Below, piece after piece: positions 8,261 through 15,867 of a stretch of DNA of 64,000 bases; position 1 is the first letter of the stretch; each line of letters starts with the position of its first letter. The stretch is taken from assembly GCF_900109855.1 (NCBI RefSeq), contig NZ_FOBO01000003.1:224257-288256 (forward strand), in the 5' to 3' direction. Made by a program: the position numbers and the translations under genes. The stretch comes from Roseovarius tolerans (GTDB lineage Bacteria > Pseudomonadota > Alphaproteobacteria > Rhodobacterales > Rhodobacteraceae). The notes beneath the pieces were generated by a model. It was not told the origin of the DNA and searched no databases. It saw only the letters and a list, made by a program, of their open reading frames with translations.

Positions 8261-9064
8261 TCAAGCCTTGTCGCGTTGGGATTTCAGGTGGCGGTCCCAC
8301 AGGTCCGGGCGGCGCGTGGCAGTGAGGCGTTCGGACATCTCGCGTCGCCATTCCGCCACCTTGGCGTGATCGCCCGAGGTCAGCACCTCGGGGATCGGGC
8401 GGCCCTGCCATTCGGCGGGGCGGGTGTAATGCGGATGCTCCAAAAGGCCGCTCGAATGGCTTTCTTCGACGGCGCTCTCGGCATTGCCCAGAACCCCGGG
8501 CAGGAGCCGCACGCAGGCGTCGATCAGGGCCTGTGCCGCGATCTCGCCGCCGGTCATCACGAAATCGCCCAGAGAAACCTCCTCGATGCTGTAATGTTCG
8601 ATCACGCGCTCATCCAGCCCTTCGAAGCGGCCACAAATCAACGTTACGCCGGGCCCTTGCGCAAGGCGCTGTGCCATGGCCTGATCGAAGCGCCGCCCGC
8701 GCGGGCTGAGGTAAATGAGCGGCGCGCCGCGCGGTGCGCTGTCTTGCGCGCGGTCGATGGCGCGGCCCATCACGTCTGCGCGCAGCACCATGCCCGCGCC
8801 GCCACCGGCGGGGGTATCATCGACATTGCGGTGCTTGCCCTCGCCAAAGGGGCGCAGGTCGATCGGGGTGAGCGACCACAGCCCGTCCTTGAGCGCGCGG
8901 CCAGTGAGGCTTTCGCCCAGAACACCGGGGAAGGCCTGCGGCAGAAGGGTAATGACCTGCGCCTTCCACGCGCGGGCCAACTCCGGTGTGGGGGTGATCA
9001 GCTCTCGCGGTTGCAGGGTGGCGCGAATGGATTTGCGCCCGTGGGATTTGGGTGTGTCACTCAT
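8261..9064 (-). CDS. trmD: tRNA (guanine-N1)-methyltransferase
   Basis: Methylates G37 next to the anticodon of tRNAs reading CNN codons, preventing +1 frameshifting. 267 residues: a SPOUT trefoil-knot domain with YLSPRGRRFDQ, LICGRFEGLDERV and LGDFVMTGGEIAAQAL, then the C-terminal domain with SSGLLEHPHYTRP. About 35 residues precede the usual core start (VITLLPQAFPG), an N-terminal extension or an overlong start; the ATG at 9064 is kept because the extension is continuous and no better start was seen. Member of the rimM-trmD-rplS cluster. Confidence 0.96.
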   Translation of the reverse strand: MSDTPKSHGRKSIRATLQPRELITPTPELARAWKAQVITLLPQAFPGVLGESLTGRALKDGLWSLTPIDLRPFGEGKHRNVDDTPAGGGAGMVLRADVMGRAIDRAQDSAPRGAPLIYLSPRGRRFDQAMAQRLAQGPGVTLICGRFEGLDERVIEHYSIEEVSLGDFVMTGGEIAAQALIDACVRLLPGVLGNAESAVEESHSSGLLEHPHYTRPAEWQGRPIPEVLTSGDHAKVAEWRREMSERLTATRRPDLWDRHLKSQRDKA

Positions 9065-9117
9065 GATGCTGCCGCTTAGCCTTTGGATCGGGGGGCAGGC
9101 AAGGGGTTTTGCGCGGC

Positions 9118-9912
9118 TCAGCTATCGGACTGTTCGGCGCGACGGTAGCGGCGTAGCACCTTGCGCTTGGCCTCGGCAAGCGCCTCGTCACCCAATGCAG
9201 AGCGGTTGAGTGTGAGAAAGTCATGCGCCGCGTTCTCGGGCTGGGTGTTGTGTTGGGGCAGGGCCGCAAGGTTGTCTGTCGCAACGCCAAGACGCCGCAA
9301 TGCCTCGCCCAAGGGACCAAGGGGGTCGGGGCCGATATCCTCGATCCGGGCGGTCTCTACCTCCGCTTTGGCACCGAGACAGCGACGCGCCTCCTCGATG
9401 ATATGGGCGTGATCGGCGGCGGGGGCCATGCGGTCGCGGAATGGCTCGAACTCCTCGGTCAGGCGTTGCGCGCGCAGGTTCTGCCAGTAGAGGCTTCGCA
9501 GCCATGTCTCGGGGTTCCGGGTGGTGAACCAGACGGTGATCTGCGCCTCAGGGCCGTAATACCGCTGCAAAACCTCGACCGCGCTGCGGGCAAGGATCGG
9601 GGCGGCGGCATAGGTCTTGACCCCCCTCAGGCCGGGCAAATGCCCGCTCAGCACCTCGGAACTGATGAGAAGCGGACGTCTGTCACTGCTGTCCCGGTCC
9701 GCGACAGCGCGCCGAAATTCAGCGCTGAAGCGGTCGAGATCGGTCTGCGTGAGGCGTTCGGAGTAGTGCCGCGCGACACGGGCGGCCTCGATCAGGTCAG
9801 GGGTCAGCATCAACTGAAGGCGCGGGGCGAGCGTGTCGAATTGCGCGGTTGCCCCGCGTTGCAGGCTCGAGGTGCCGGTCTTGTGAAAACCGGGATGGAG
9901 CAGGATGCGCAT
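9118..9912 (-). CDS. Sulfotransferase-like protein
   Basis: 264 residues. The N-terminus MRILLHPGFHKTGTSSLQ carries the 5'-phosphosulfate binding loop (HKTGTSS) of PAPS-dependent sulfotransferases, and a later VWFTTRNPETWLRSLYWQN matches the 3'-phosphate binding region. The acceptor is unknown; bacterial members often act on surface glycans or lipids. It sits 3 bp after rimM and before trmD in the same direction, an atypical insertion into a translation operon, so it is probably co-transcribed. No signal peptide, so likely cytoplasmic. Confidence 0.8.
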   Translation of the reverse strand: MRILLHPGFHKTGTSSLQRGATAQFDTLAPRLQLMLTPDLIEAARVARHYSERLTQTDLDRFSAEFRRAVADRDSSDRRPLLISSEVLSGHLPGLRGVKTYAAAPILARSAVEVLQRYYGPEAQITVWFTTRNPETWLRSLYWQNLRAQRLTEEFEPFRDRMAPAADHAHIIEEARRCLGAKAEVETARIEDIGPDPLGPLGEALRRLGVATDNLAALPQHNTQPENAAHDFLTLNRSALGDEALAEAKRKVLRRYRRAEQSDS

Positions 9913-9915
9913 CGC

Positions 9916-10425
9916 CTAGAACAGCCCCTCGGGCGGGTCAGCGACAATGCGTCTTGCTGCCAGATCGACCGTCGGCACCGCCTCGCAGGTGAAGGGCAAA
10001 AGCACCGTGGACTTGAGGCCGGGGCCGTGGATTTCCAAGAGGTCTGCCGCGCCGTGATTGAGCACCGCCTTGACTCGGCCAAGCGCTGTGCCACCGGTGT
10101 CGACCACGTCGAGCCCAATCAGGTCGGCGTGGTAAAACTCGTCATCCGGCAGGCTTGGCAATCGGTCGCGGGGCACGTAGAGGCGCACGCCGCGCAGGGC
10201 GTCGGCCTGTTCCTTGGTGGCTATGCCGGGAAAGCGCGCGGTGAGGGCATTGTTGGTCTGCCCTGTCAGGGTCAGATCGAAGCTGCGGCTGCCGTCCTCG
10301 GTCGTGAGTGGCGCATAGTCGGCGATGTCCTCGGGGGAGGCGGTGAAGCTCTTGAGGCGCAATTCGCCCTTGACGCCGAAGGCTCCGGCTATGGCCCCCA
10401 CGCAGATGCGGTGATCGTCGCTCAT
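9916..10425 (-). CDS. rimM: Ribosome maturation factor RimM
   Basis: Binds S19 and helps maturation of the 30S head. 169 residues with the N-terminal RimM barrel ([21 protein letters not shown]) and the C-terminal PRC-type barrel ([20 protein letters not shown], then [20 protein letters not shown]). Order rimM, sulfotransferase, trmD, rplS, all minus. bluB lies upstream between rimM and rpsP, a second insertion into the classic order. Confidence 0.96.
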   Translation of the reverse strand: MSDDHRICVGAIAGAFGVKGELRLKSFTASPEDIADYAPLTTEDGSRSFDLTLTGQTNNALTARFPGIATKEQADALRGVRLYVPRDRLPSLPDDEFYHADLIGLDVVDTGGTALGRVKAVLNHGAADLLEIHGPGLKSTVLLPFTCEAVPTVDLAARRIVADPPEGLF

Positions 10426-10498
10426 GCTGCTCTCTCATGGTTGCAACCTGTCGAGCAGGCTAGGGGAAAATCACGCCGATGCAAAGGGTTGGCACACA

Positions 10499-11128
10499 TC
10501 AGCGGGTCTCCGTTGGCAGGGTGGGGCGGCGTGTCTCCCATCCGGCCTGTTCCAGCTCGGGTGTGTCGCTGCGGGCCTCGGGCCAGCCGACGCAGAGATA
10601 GGCGACGAGCGACCAATCGCTTGGGATATCAAGGTCTTGGGCCAGTTGATCGGGGTCGAGGATCGACACCCAGCCCACACCAAGACCGCGTGCGCGGGCT
10701 GTGAGCCAGAAGAGTGTGATCGCGCCCACCACGGAATAGCGCCGGGTTTCGGGCATGGTGGCAGCCCCGAGGCCCGCGCCCTTGTCGGTGCTGTCGTCGC
10801 ACCAGACCGCCAGCTGCACCGGGGCCTCTTGCATGCCCGAGAGTTTCAAGTTGCTGTAAAGGTGCGCTTTTTCGCCGTCATAGCCGTCGAGCGCCTGAGC
10901 ATTGGCGGCGCTGAAATTGGCGAGGGCGGCGGCGCGGGCGGCGGGGGATTCCACCTCGATCACGCGCCACGGCTCGCTGAGGCCCACTGAGGGGGCCAAC
11001 AGAAACGCGTCGAGGCAATCGCGCAGGATTGCCTCGTCCACGGGATCGGTGCGGAAGCGGCGCACGTCGCGCCGCCACCGCATGAGATCGCGCAGGTTGG
11101 TCTGGAAGTCTTTGGAAAACTCTGACAT
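10499..11128 (-). CDS. bluB: 5,6-dimethylbenzimidazole synthase BluB
   Basis: Oxygen-dependent flavin-destroying enzyme that converts reduced FMN into 5,6-dimethylbenzimidazole, the lower ligand of B12. 209 residues of nitroreductase fold: RRDVRRFRTDPVDEAILRDC at the N-terminus, APSVGLSEPWRVIEV, and LGVGWVSILDPDQLAQDL near the end, all typical of BluB. It lies between rpsP and rimM, 18 bp after rpsP. With cobO in the window it points to aerobic cobalamin synthesis. Confidence 0.9.
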   Translation of the reverse strand: MSEFSKDFQTNLRDLMRWRRDVRRFRTDPVDEAILRDCLDAFLLAPSVGLSEPWRVIEVESPAARAAALANFSAANAQALDGYDGEKAHLYSNLKLSGMQEAPVQLAVWCDDSTDKGAGLGAATMPETRRYSVVGAITLFWLTARARGLGVGWVSILDPDQLAQDLDIPSDWSLVAYLCVGWPEARSDTPELEQAGWETRRPTLPTETR

Positions 11129-11146
11129 TCCAGTGCCTTGCCTGTC

Positions 11147-11551
11147 TTACTCTTCTGCCGTCGCCTCTTCGGCCGCAGCTTTTTCGGCGGGGGCGTTCGC
11201 GGCTTCTGCTGCTGCGGCGGCCTTGGCGGCTTTCTCTTCGGCGCGGTCCTGGGCTTTCTTGCCGGGGACGGCCTTTTTCAGGTTGGCGCGCTCTTTCTTG
11301 GCGATCACGCCTGCGTTTTCGAGCATGCGGCTGATGCGGTCGGTGGGCTGGGCGCCCTGCGCCAGCCAGTGCTGGATGCGCTCCACGTCCATCTTGATGC
11401 GATCTTCGCTGTCCTTGGGCAGGAGCGGGTTGTAGGTGCCCAGTTTCTCGATGAAGCGGCCATCGCGCGGCATGCGGCTGTCCGCTGCAACGATGCGATA
11501 GAAGGGGCGCTTTTTCGAGCCACCACGGGCGAGACGGATTTTCATGGCCAT
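11147..11551 (-). CDS. rpsP: 30S ribosomal protein S16
   Basis: 134 residues. The first 80 ([20 protein letters not shown], then [13 protein letters not shown] and [11 protein letters not shown]) are canonical S16. The remaining 50 are an Ala/Lys/Glu-rich tail that is longer than in E. coli (82 aa) but common in alphaproteobacteria, probably an extended surface-exposed helix. Follows a chorismate mutase gene by about 48 bp in the same direction. Confidence 0.97.
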   Translation of the reverse strand: MAMKIRLARGGSKKRPFYRIVAADSRMPRDGRFIEKLGTYNPLLPKDSEDRIKMDVERIQHWLAQGAQPTDRISRMLENAGVIAKKERANLKKAVPGKKAQDRAEEKAAKAAAAAEAANAPAEKAAAEEATAEE

Positions 11552-11599
11552 TTGATATTCTCCTTTAATGGCGGGGGTTTGGTGGGGTTGAACCCCACC

Positions 11600-11896
11600 C
11601 TACGACTGATGCTTCTGGTGATGCCGGATCACCTCGGCGATGATGAAGTTGAGGAATTCACGGGCGAATTCCGGGTCGAGGTCGGCGGATTTCGCCAGGT
11701 CTTCGAGCCGCTCGATCTGCGCGGCTTCGCGCGCGGGATCGGACGGGGGAAGGTCGTGTTCGGCCTTGAGCTTGCCCACCGCCTGGGTGTGCTTGAACCG
11801 CTCGGCCAGGGTGAAGACGAGGATCGCGTCGAGGCGGTCGATGCTCTCGCGGTGCTCGGCCAGAAGGGCGGCGGCGCGGGTGGCGTCATTGGTCAT
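11600..11896 (-). CDS. Chorismate mutase (AroQ type)
   Basis: 98-residue all-helical AroQ-class enzyme that converts chorismate to prephenate for Phe and Tyr. Recognisable features: the first helix HRESIDRLDAILVFTLAERF with an active-site Arg, AVGKLKAEHDLPPSDPAREA with a catalytic Lys, and the terminal helix FLNFIIAEVIRHHQ. It stands alone rather than fused to prephenate dehydratase. Located between a GNAT gene and rpsP in the ffh cluster. Confidence 0.88.
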   Translation of the reverse strand: MTNDATRAAALLAEHRESIDRLDAILVFTLAERFKHTQAVGKLKAEHDLPPSDPAREAAQIERLEDLAKSADLDPEFAREFLNFIIAEVIRHHQKHQS

Positions 11897-11982
11897 GGCG
11901 GTTCTCCCGGGCGGCGAACATGCGGGGCTGTATCACGTCGGTATTCTGTCGGTATCGCGTCGGTGCGCGGGTCAGGGTCATG

Positions 11983-12591
11983 TCAGTCAATTGGCATCCC
12001 CTTCGGCTTGAACATCGGGTCGCAATAATGGGCGATCTCGAGCTCGATCCCGTCGCGCAGCTGCCCCGAGGCGGCGGCGGAGGGGGATGGGTGGCGATAG
12101 ACCGCATCCGAGCCGTCGATCGTCGCGGCTTCGCGATCCTTGACGCAGCCGAGACGTTCGGCCAGCCGGATGCTGTCGAGGTTCTTGGGGTCGATATAGC
12201 TCACGGCCCCCTCCCAGCCTTGCCGCTCGTAGAAACGGCGGCGCACGGCGTGGGTCGCCTCAAGCGCATAGCCGCGGCCGGCCTTGTCGGGCCAGATGAT
12301 CCAGGCGATCTCGCGCTCGGGCCATTTGGCGGGGAACCAGCCGCCGGCCATGCCGTAGGTCTCGTCCGTCAGCTTGTCGTGGATCATCCACATGCCGAAG
12401 CCGCGCACCGCCCAATGGCCGATCTCGGCGGCGTAGAGCATCCAAGCCTCGTAGGCATTGAGCGGCCCGCCCATGAAGCGCGAGCGGTAGGAGGCGAAGG
12501 TCGCCTTGAAATCGGGATAGTCCCCGGCCTCGGGGCCGCGCAGCACGAGGCGGCGGGTCTCGATCACCGGGATGTCGGGATAGTTGCTCAT
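11983..12591 (-). CDS. GNAT-family acetyltransferase (RimJ/RimL-like), first of a tandem pair
   Basis: 202 residues. Starts ETRRLVLRGPEAGDYPDF, the typical opening of RimJ/RimL-type GNATs, with the acetyl-CoA site at WPDKAGRGYALEATHAVRRR and the IDPKNLDSIRLAERLG segment. It overlaps the upstream paralogue by 4 bp (ATGA), so the two are translationally coupled. Substrate unknown; members acetylate protein N-termini or small molecules. The C-terminal 30 residues (ELEIAHYCDPMFKPKG) go beyond the GNAT core. Confidence 0.85.
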   Translation of the reverse strand: MSNYPDIPVIETRRLVLRGPEAGDYPDFKATFASYRSRFMGGPLNAYEAWMLYAAEIGHWAVRGFGMWMIHDKLTDETYGMAGGWFPAKWPEREIAWIIWPDKAGRGYALEATHAVRRRFYERQGWEGAVSYIDPKNLDSIRLAERLGCVKDREAATIDGSDAVYRHPSPSAAASGQLRDGIELEIAHYCDPMFKPKGMPID

Positions 12592-13163
12592 GCGTAGGCC
12601 TCGACCGAGCCGTCATCGTCGCGGCCAAGAGCGGTGTCGGTGCCGGCGTCGGGACCGGGGTGGCGGTAGAGCATGTCGCGGCCCATCGAGACGTTGTCAT
12701 ATTCGCGCTCGAACACTGCGCCGAGGCGTTCGGCCAAGGCGACGGAGCGGGTATTGCCCGGCAGGATGTTGGAGGTCAGCGTGGTGAACCCCAGATCCTC
12801 GTAGGCGTAGCGGCGGGCGCGGAGAGCGGCCTCATGGGCGATGCCGCGCCCCTCGAAACCCTCGAACACGACCCAGCCCAGTTCCGGTTCGGGCCAGCCT
12901 TCGGGGTTCCAGATGCCGCAGATGCCTGCGGGCGCGCCGGTGGCCTTGTCCTCAATCGTGAAATAGCCGTAGCCATGGATATGCCAGTGGCCGATATTGC
13001 AGGCCCACCAGCGCCAGGCGTCGGGGCGCGTCTCGGCCCCGCCAAAGCCCCAGGCGCGGTCGGGATCGGCGAAGAAGGCCGCCAGCGAGTCGAAGTCGCG
13101 CAATTCCGGCCCACGCAGGATGAGGTGGGTGCTGTCGAGCACAGGGGCTTGCGTGAGGCTCAT
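12588..13163 (-). CDS. GNAT-family acetyltransferase (RimJ/RimL-like), second of a tandem pair
   Basis: 191 residues from the ATG at 13163 (MSLTQAPVLDS); an upstream in-frame start at 13199 would run through a dispersed intergenic motif and is not used. Same architecture as its neighbour: LILRGPELRDFDSLAAFF, a GFEGRGIAHEAALRAR acetyl-CoA loop and NTRSVALAERLG. Gene order ffh, this gene, paralogue, chorismate mutase, rpsP, all minus. The shared layout and 4-bp overlap imply an old duplication kept as a unit. Confidence 0.85.
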   Translation of the reverse strand: MSLTQAPVLDSTHLILRGPELRDFDSLAAFFADPDRAWGFGGAETRPDAWRWWACNIGHWHIHGYGYFTIEDKATGAPAGICGIWNPEGWPEPELGWVVFEGFEGRGIAHEAALRARRYAYEDLGFTTLTSNILPGNTRSVALAERLGAVFEREYDNVSMGRDMLYRHPGPDAGTDTALGRDDDGSVEAYA

Positions 13164-13184
13164 GGGCGGGCCTCCGGGATAGTC

Positions 13185-13206
13185 GAGTATTTTTGGCAAG
13201 ATGAAG
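13185..13206 (+). repeat. Dispersed 22-bp intergenic motif, copy A
   Basis: Begins GAGTATTTTTGGCAAGATG and ends AAG. Closely similar copies on the minus strand are at 41208-41229 (before fmt) and 57465-57485 (before a GST gene). It lies in the 51-bp gap between ffh and the downstream acetyltransferase, in the opposite orientation to those genes. Confidence 0.6.
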
Positions 13207-13214
13207 TCATTGGA

Positions 13215-14702
13215 TCACTTCTTCTTGCCGAAACCGGAGAGGCCGGGGGGCAGGCCCATGCCGCCGCCGCCCATGCCACCGGACAGCTTTCCGCCCATGG
13301 CCTTGGCGGCCTCTTCCATTGCCTTGGGGTCGTTCATGTCGGGCATGCCGCCCTTGCCGAACATGCCTGACATGGCTTGCTTGAGCATGCCGCCTTTGCC
13401 CATCTTGCCCATCTTCTTCATCATGTCGGCCATCTGCCGGTGCATCTTCAGAAGCTTATTGAGATCGGACACCTCTTGCCCCGCGCCCCGCGCGATGCGT
13501 TTCTTGCGGCTGGCCTGCAACAGGGCGGGGTTGGCGCGTTCCTTCTTGGTCATCGACTGGATGAGGGCGATCTGGCGCAGGATCATCTTGTCGTCAAAGC
13601 CTGACTCCTGCACCTGCTTGGCCATCTTGCCCATGCCGGGCATCATCCCCATCAGGCCTTGCATGCCGCCCATCTTCTGCATCTGCTCAAGCTGGCTGCG
13701 CAGGTCGTTCATGTTGAACTGACCCTTCTGCATCCGGCGCATCATGCGTTCGGCCTGTTCGGCCTCGATGGTTTCCTGCGCCTTTTCCACCAGCGCCACG
13801 ATGTCGCCCATGCCGAGGATGCGGCCGGCGATGCGCTCTGGCTCGAACGTCTCGATGGCGTCCATCTTTTCGCCCAGGCCCACGAAGCGGATCGGCTTGC
13901 CGGTGACGGCGCGCATCGAGAGGGCCGCGCCGCCGCGCCCGTCGCCGTCCATCCGGGTGAGGACGACGCCGGAAACGCCGATCTTGTCATCAAACTCTGT
14001 CGCGACGTTGACGGCGTCCTGACCGGTCAGGCCATCGACGACGAGCAGGGTTTCGCGCGGGTTGGCGACGTCGCGCACCGCTGCGGCCTGTGCGATCAGG
14101 TCAGCGTCGATATGCAAGCGGCCCGCCGTGTCGAGCATGTAGACGTCATAGCCGCCCAAGGACGCCTGCGTCTTGGCGCGTTTGGCGATGGCGACCGGGT
14201 CTTCGCCCTTGACGATGGGCAGGGTGTCGACGCCAATCTGCTGGCCGAGAATGGCCAGCTGTTCCATCGCCGCCGGGCGGTTGACGTCGAGCGAGGCCAT
14301 CAGCACCTTCTTGCCGTCACGCTCTTTCAGGCGTTTGGCAAGCTTGGCGGTGGTGGTGGTCTTGCCCGAGCCCTGAAGGCCGACCATCAGAATCGGCGCG
14401 GGCGGGTTGTCGATCTTGAGCGCGCCGGGGTCTTCGCTGCCCCGGAGTGTTTCGATCAGGGCGTCATGGACGATCTTGACGACCTGCTGGCCCGGCGTCA
14501 CCGATTTGGTGACCGCCTGACCGGTGGCTTCTTTCTCGACCTTCTTTATGAACTCGCGGGCGACGGGCAGCGAGACGTCGGCCTCCAGCAACGCGACGCG
14601 CACCTCGCGCAGGGCGGTCTTGACGTCCTCTTCCGAGAGCGCGCCCTGCTTGGTCAGCCGGTCGAGGACGCCGGAGAGGCGTTCGGACAGATTTTCAAAC
14701 AT
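13215..14702 (-). CDS. ffh: Signal recognition particle GTPase Ffh
   Basis: Protein part of the signal recognition particle; binds signal sequences and 4.5S RNA and docks with FtsY. Start is the ATG at 14702 (MFENLSERLSGVLDRL); frame-open sequence further upstream belongs to the RNA leader. 495 residues: N domain, G domain with GLQGSGKTTTTAKLA, DTAGRLHID and TRMDGDGRGG, then the Met-rich M domain (MMPGMGKMAKQ and later repeats of GGM) ending GLPPGLSGFGKKK. First gene of the translation cluster, preceded by a folded leader at 14766-14863. Confidence 0.97.
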   Translation of the reverse strand: MFENLSERLSGVLDRLTKQGALSEEDVKTALREVRVALLEADVSLPVAREFIKKVEKEATGQAVTKSVTPGQQVVKIVHDALIETLRGSEDPGALKIDNPPAPILMVGLQGSGKTTTTAKLAKRLKERDGKKVLMASLDVNRPAAMEQLAILGQQIGVDTLPIVKGEDPVAIAKRAKTQASLGGYDVYMLDTAGRLHIDADLIAQAAAVRDVANPRETLLVVDGLTGQDAVNVATEFDDKIGVSGVVLTRMDGDGRGGAALSMRAVTGKPIRFVGLGEKMDAIETFEPERIAGRILGMGDIVALVEKAQETIEAEQAERMMRRMQKGQFNMNDLRSQLEQMQKMGGMQGLMGMMPGMGKMAKQVQESGFDDKMILRQIALIQSMTKKERANPALLQASRKKRIARGAGQEVSDLNKLLKMHRQMADMMKKMGKMGKGGMLKQAMSGMFGKGGMPDMNDPKAMEEAAKAMGGKLSGGMGGGGMGLPPGLSGFGKKK

Positions 14703-14765
14703 CACTCGGGCTCCTTCGCCGGTTAACTCATCTGTCACCCGATATAGGGGCAACGGTTCAAACGA

Positions 14766-14863
14766 TAAACGCCCCCGTGGGCGCAACGCGCTGACGGGGG
14801 GCGATCCCGGACCGCGCCCGGGACCGGAAGCGTGCGGCTTCCGGGGTGTTGGGGTGGCGTTTA
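14766..14863 (-). ncRNA. Structured RNA leader of ffh (predicted cis element)
   Basis: Read on the minus strand, 98 nt can fold as a closed multi-branch junction. Outer arms TAAACGCC (14863-14856) and GGCGTTTA (14773-14766) pair perfectly. Inside lie a hairpin CCGGAAGC-CGCAC-GCTTCCGG (14844-14824), a hairpin CCCGG...CCGGG, and a hairpin CCCCCCGT...ACGGGGG. The element ends 63 nt before the ffh start codon. No SRP RNA core motif was seen, so it is not ffs itself. I recall an Rfam candidate motif named after ffh, but could not check identity. A cis-regulatory role on ffh is inference from position. Confidence 0.6.
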
Positions 14864-14985
14864 CGCGCGCGGGGCGGGCGAGTCAAGCGCGGGGGGCAGG
14901 GCTGTTGTAGTCCGCGCGCGAAGGTATAGATTGAATGCGGCCTCTCATGTTGAGAGATGCAGAGGGCGCGAGGATGCGGGTGGTG

Positions 14986-15867
14986 ATGGACAATTGGGAC
15001 GAGGTGCGGACCGCCTATAACGTGGCGCGAGTCGGCACGGTGAGCGGGGCGGCGGAGGTGCTGGGCGTGCATCATGCCACCGTCATCCGCCATATCGACG
15101 CGCTGGAGGAACGGCTGGGGGTGAAGCTGTTTCAGCGGCATGCGCGGGGTTATACGCCGACCGAGGCCGGGGATGACCTGTTGCGGGTGGCGCAGGCGAC
15201 CGACGATCAGTTCAACCAGCTGGCCGGGCGGATCAAGGGGCGCGGCAATGATGTGTCGGGTGAGTTGGTGGTGACCTCGATCGGGGGCTTGAGCCATCTT
15301 CTGGCCCCGGTGCTGGCGGAGTTCCAGCAGGGCTATCCCGATCTGGTGGTGCGCTACCTGACCGGGGATCGCCTGTTCCGGTTGGAATATGGCGAGGCGC
15401 ATGTGGCGATCCGGGCAGGGGCGGTGCCGGATCAGCCCGATAATGTGGTGCAGCCGTTCTTTCAGCAGCAGTTCACGCTTTATGCCAGTGAGGGTTACGC
15501 GGCGCGGCATGGCTTGCCCAAGGGCTGCGCGGAGTTCGGCAAGCATCGCTTTATCGGGGCGGATGATCCCAAGACGCGCGCGCCGTTTCATCGCTGGTTG
15601 CAGGATAACGTGCCGGGCGAGAATATCGTGTTCCGCTCGGGTGACGTGCATGCGCAGCGCAATGCGATCCTTGCGGGGGCGGGGATCGGGTTCACCTCGG
15701 TGTTGCAGGCGGCGGAGGTGCCGGGGCTGGTGCAGGTGATGCCGCCCAAGCCGGAATGGGCGGCGCCGCTCTGGCTGGTCACGCATATGGATCTGCACCG
15801 CACCACCAAGGTGCAGGCGTTCCTGAGCTTTCTCAAGGAGCGGGCGAGCGGCTGGCAGACCGGATAG
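14986..15867 (+). CDS. LysR-family transcriptional regulator
   Basis: 293 residues from ATG 14986 (MDNWDEVRTAYNVARVG); in-frame ATGs at 14974 and 14935 are alternatives. The N-terminal helix-turn-helix is GAAEVLGVHHATVIRHIDAL; the remainder is a periplasmic-binding-protein-like effector domain (GELVVTSIGGLSHLLAPVLA, AGAGIGFTSVLQAAEVPGL). The HTH carries HHATVIRHI where most LysR proteins have SQPAVSRQI, as in a subgroup common in Rhodobacterales. It ends 6 bp before the convergent glycosyltransferase's corrected end. Target unknown. Confidence 0.9.
   Translation: MDNWDEVRTAYNVARVGTVSGAAEVLGVHHATVIRHIDALEERLGVKLFQRHARGYTPTEAGDDLLRVAQATDDQFNQLAGRIKGRGNDVSGELVVTSIGGLSHLLAPVLAEFQQGYPDLVVRYLTGDRLFRLEYGEAHVAIRAGAVPDQPDNVVQPFFQQQFTLYASEGYAARHGLPKGCAEFGKHRFIGADDPKTRAPFHRWLQDNVPGENIVFRSGDVHAQRNAILAGAGIGFTSVLQAAEVPGLVQVMPPKPEWAAPLWLVTHMDLHRTTKVQAFLSFLKERASGWQTG

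Noticed and set aside
9223..10704. 493-codon open frame antisense to the sulfotransferase and rimM
   Set aside because: Spans two genes and their border; no plausible protein features.
14820..14845. 4.5S SRP RNA gene near ffh
   Set aside because: A GGAAGC hairpin is there, but the conserved SRP core around GGAAGCAGCC is missing; treated as a leader instead.
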